Origin: an uncultured Allobaculum sp.
Lineage (GTDB): Bacteria; Bacillota_I; Bacilli_A; Erysipelotrichales; Erysipelotrichaceae
Assembly (NCBI GenBank): GCA_910577085.1
Contig: CAJTLE010000148.1
Coordinates: forward strand, 1-6,090
Direction of reading: 5' to 3'
DNA: 6,090 bases
The position numbers and the translations under genes are program-made. Within the stretch, counting starts at the first letter, position 1. Each line of letters opens with the position of its first letter. The notes beneath the pieces are model-generated. The model saw only the letters and a program-made list of their open reading frames with translations, did not search any database and was not told where the DNA came from. Shown piece after piece: positions 5,803 through 6,090 of this stretch.

Positions 5803-5831
5803 TTTGATGTGCTTACGCTTTTGATGCGCTT
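5803..5831. repeat. Direct repeat TTTGATGYGCTT x 2
   Basis: Two 12-bp copies, 5803-5814 and 5820-5831, differ at one base and start 17 bp apart. They sit 68-96 bp upstream of the HAD start codon, in the expected promoter or operator zone. They could be a regulator site; I do not recognise the consensus. Confidence 0.5.
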
Positions 5832-5877
5832 TCTATTTATGATACGTATTTTTCGAAATTATGCATTTGATTGTTTA

Positions 5878-5898
5878 GATTGGTCTGTAAGGCCAATC
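5878..5898. repeat. 9-bp stem, 3-nt loop inverted repeat
   Basis: GATTGGTCT (5878-5886) pairs with AGGCCAATC (5890-5898), with one G-U wobble when read as plus-strand RNA. No T-tract follows on either strand, so it is not a terminator. It may be an operator or a leader structure of the leftward operon. Confidence 0.5.
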
Positions 5899-6090
5899 AT
5901 CTGAGGCGGATCGTTCATGATTCCATATTCTTCAGAGAGTGTGATTCCTGTCTATCATCTCTGTTTATCGCTCGAAAAACATGTACTTTCTTAGTCTACG
6001 ATGGTACAAATTGTAACTTATTGTACTTCAAAAAGCCTTTCGGCAGTAAATTGGAGTCATCATAGCCCTCGAAAAAACAGGTTTTCCGTT

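Larger units (their letters stand above)
5736..6090. other. Non-coding region upstream of the HAD-trxB operon
   Basis: This 355-bp stretch must contain the operon promoter, read leftward, and perhaps one for a gene beyond the right edge. I cannot assign -35/-10 pairs with confidence. It holds a 12-bp direct repeat (5803-5814 and 5820-5831), two hairpins sharing the same complementary hexamer (5760-5798 and 5878-5898), and a TACAA-A-TTGTA palindrome (6005-6015). A 64-codon open frame at 5871-6065 has no ribosome binding site and no protein-like character, so it is not called. Confidence 0.55.

Noticed and set aside
6012..6027. WalR-like direct repeat (TGTAAC, TGTACT).
   Set aside because: The spacing is 4 rather than 5 bp and the second half-site misses the consensus.
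5871..6065. 64-codon rightward open frame.
   Set aside because: No ribosome binding site, no recognisable domain, cysteine-rich low-order composition, and it crosses the palindrome at 6005. Likely chance.
1..6090. CRISPR array, insertion sequence, phage, toxin-antitoxin or defence system.
   Set aside because: No regularly spaced repeats, transposase or integrase motifs, or paired small toxin/antitoxin frames are visible. The window looks like ordinary chromosomal genes.

Overview
The window looks like a stretch of chromosome from a Gram-positive (Bacillota) bacterium. The evidence is strong AAGGAGG-type ribosome binding sites, a membrane-anchored peptidoglycan-type polysaccharide deacetylase, a low-molecular-weight thioredoxin reductase, and U-tract terminators. 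The base composition is moderate rather than strongly AT-rich. I lean toward an Erysipelotrichia-like lineage, but that is inference from the general character of the proteins and not shown by any marker gene.

Layout, left to right. Positions 1-227 are non-coding and hold a strong minus-strand terminator (53-82), a compact self-complementary segment (90-139) and a small hairpin over the end of the next gene. At 228-1466 (minus) lies a 412-residue protein with the overall architecture of PurD (glycinamide ribonucleotide synthetase), but many signature motifs of that enzyme are changed. A 398-bp divergent intergenic region follows. At 1865-3307 (plus) is a membrane-anchored, Ig-like-repeat polysaccharide deacetylase with an intact catalytic site. 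Its tail-to-tail junction with the next operon (3308-3627) contains two hairpins and two back-to-back terminators, one for each direction. At 3628-5735 (minus) is a two-gene operon: a seven-segment membrane domain fused to a HAD phosphatase, then trxB. The two genes overlap by 25 bp, and the trxB ribosome binding site lies inside the upstream coding sequence. Positions 5736-6090 are non-coding, with several repeats upstream of that operon.

How the genes relate: trxB keeps the thioredoxin system reduced and the deacetylase modifies cell-wall polysaccharide. The HAD/membrane fusion next to trxB recalls the lgt-ppaX-trxB neighbourhood of other Bacillota, and its membrane half may be a decayed Lgt-like domain (inference). 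The three transcription units look independent.

I found no CRISPR array, transposon, phage, toxin-antitoxin or defence module. The points most worth a second look are the degenerate PurD-like protein, the membrane-HAD fusion, a possible small RNA at 53-163, a terminator core sequence shared by all three strong terminators, and a set of complementary hexamers in the leader of the HAD-trxB operon.
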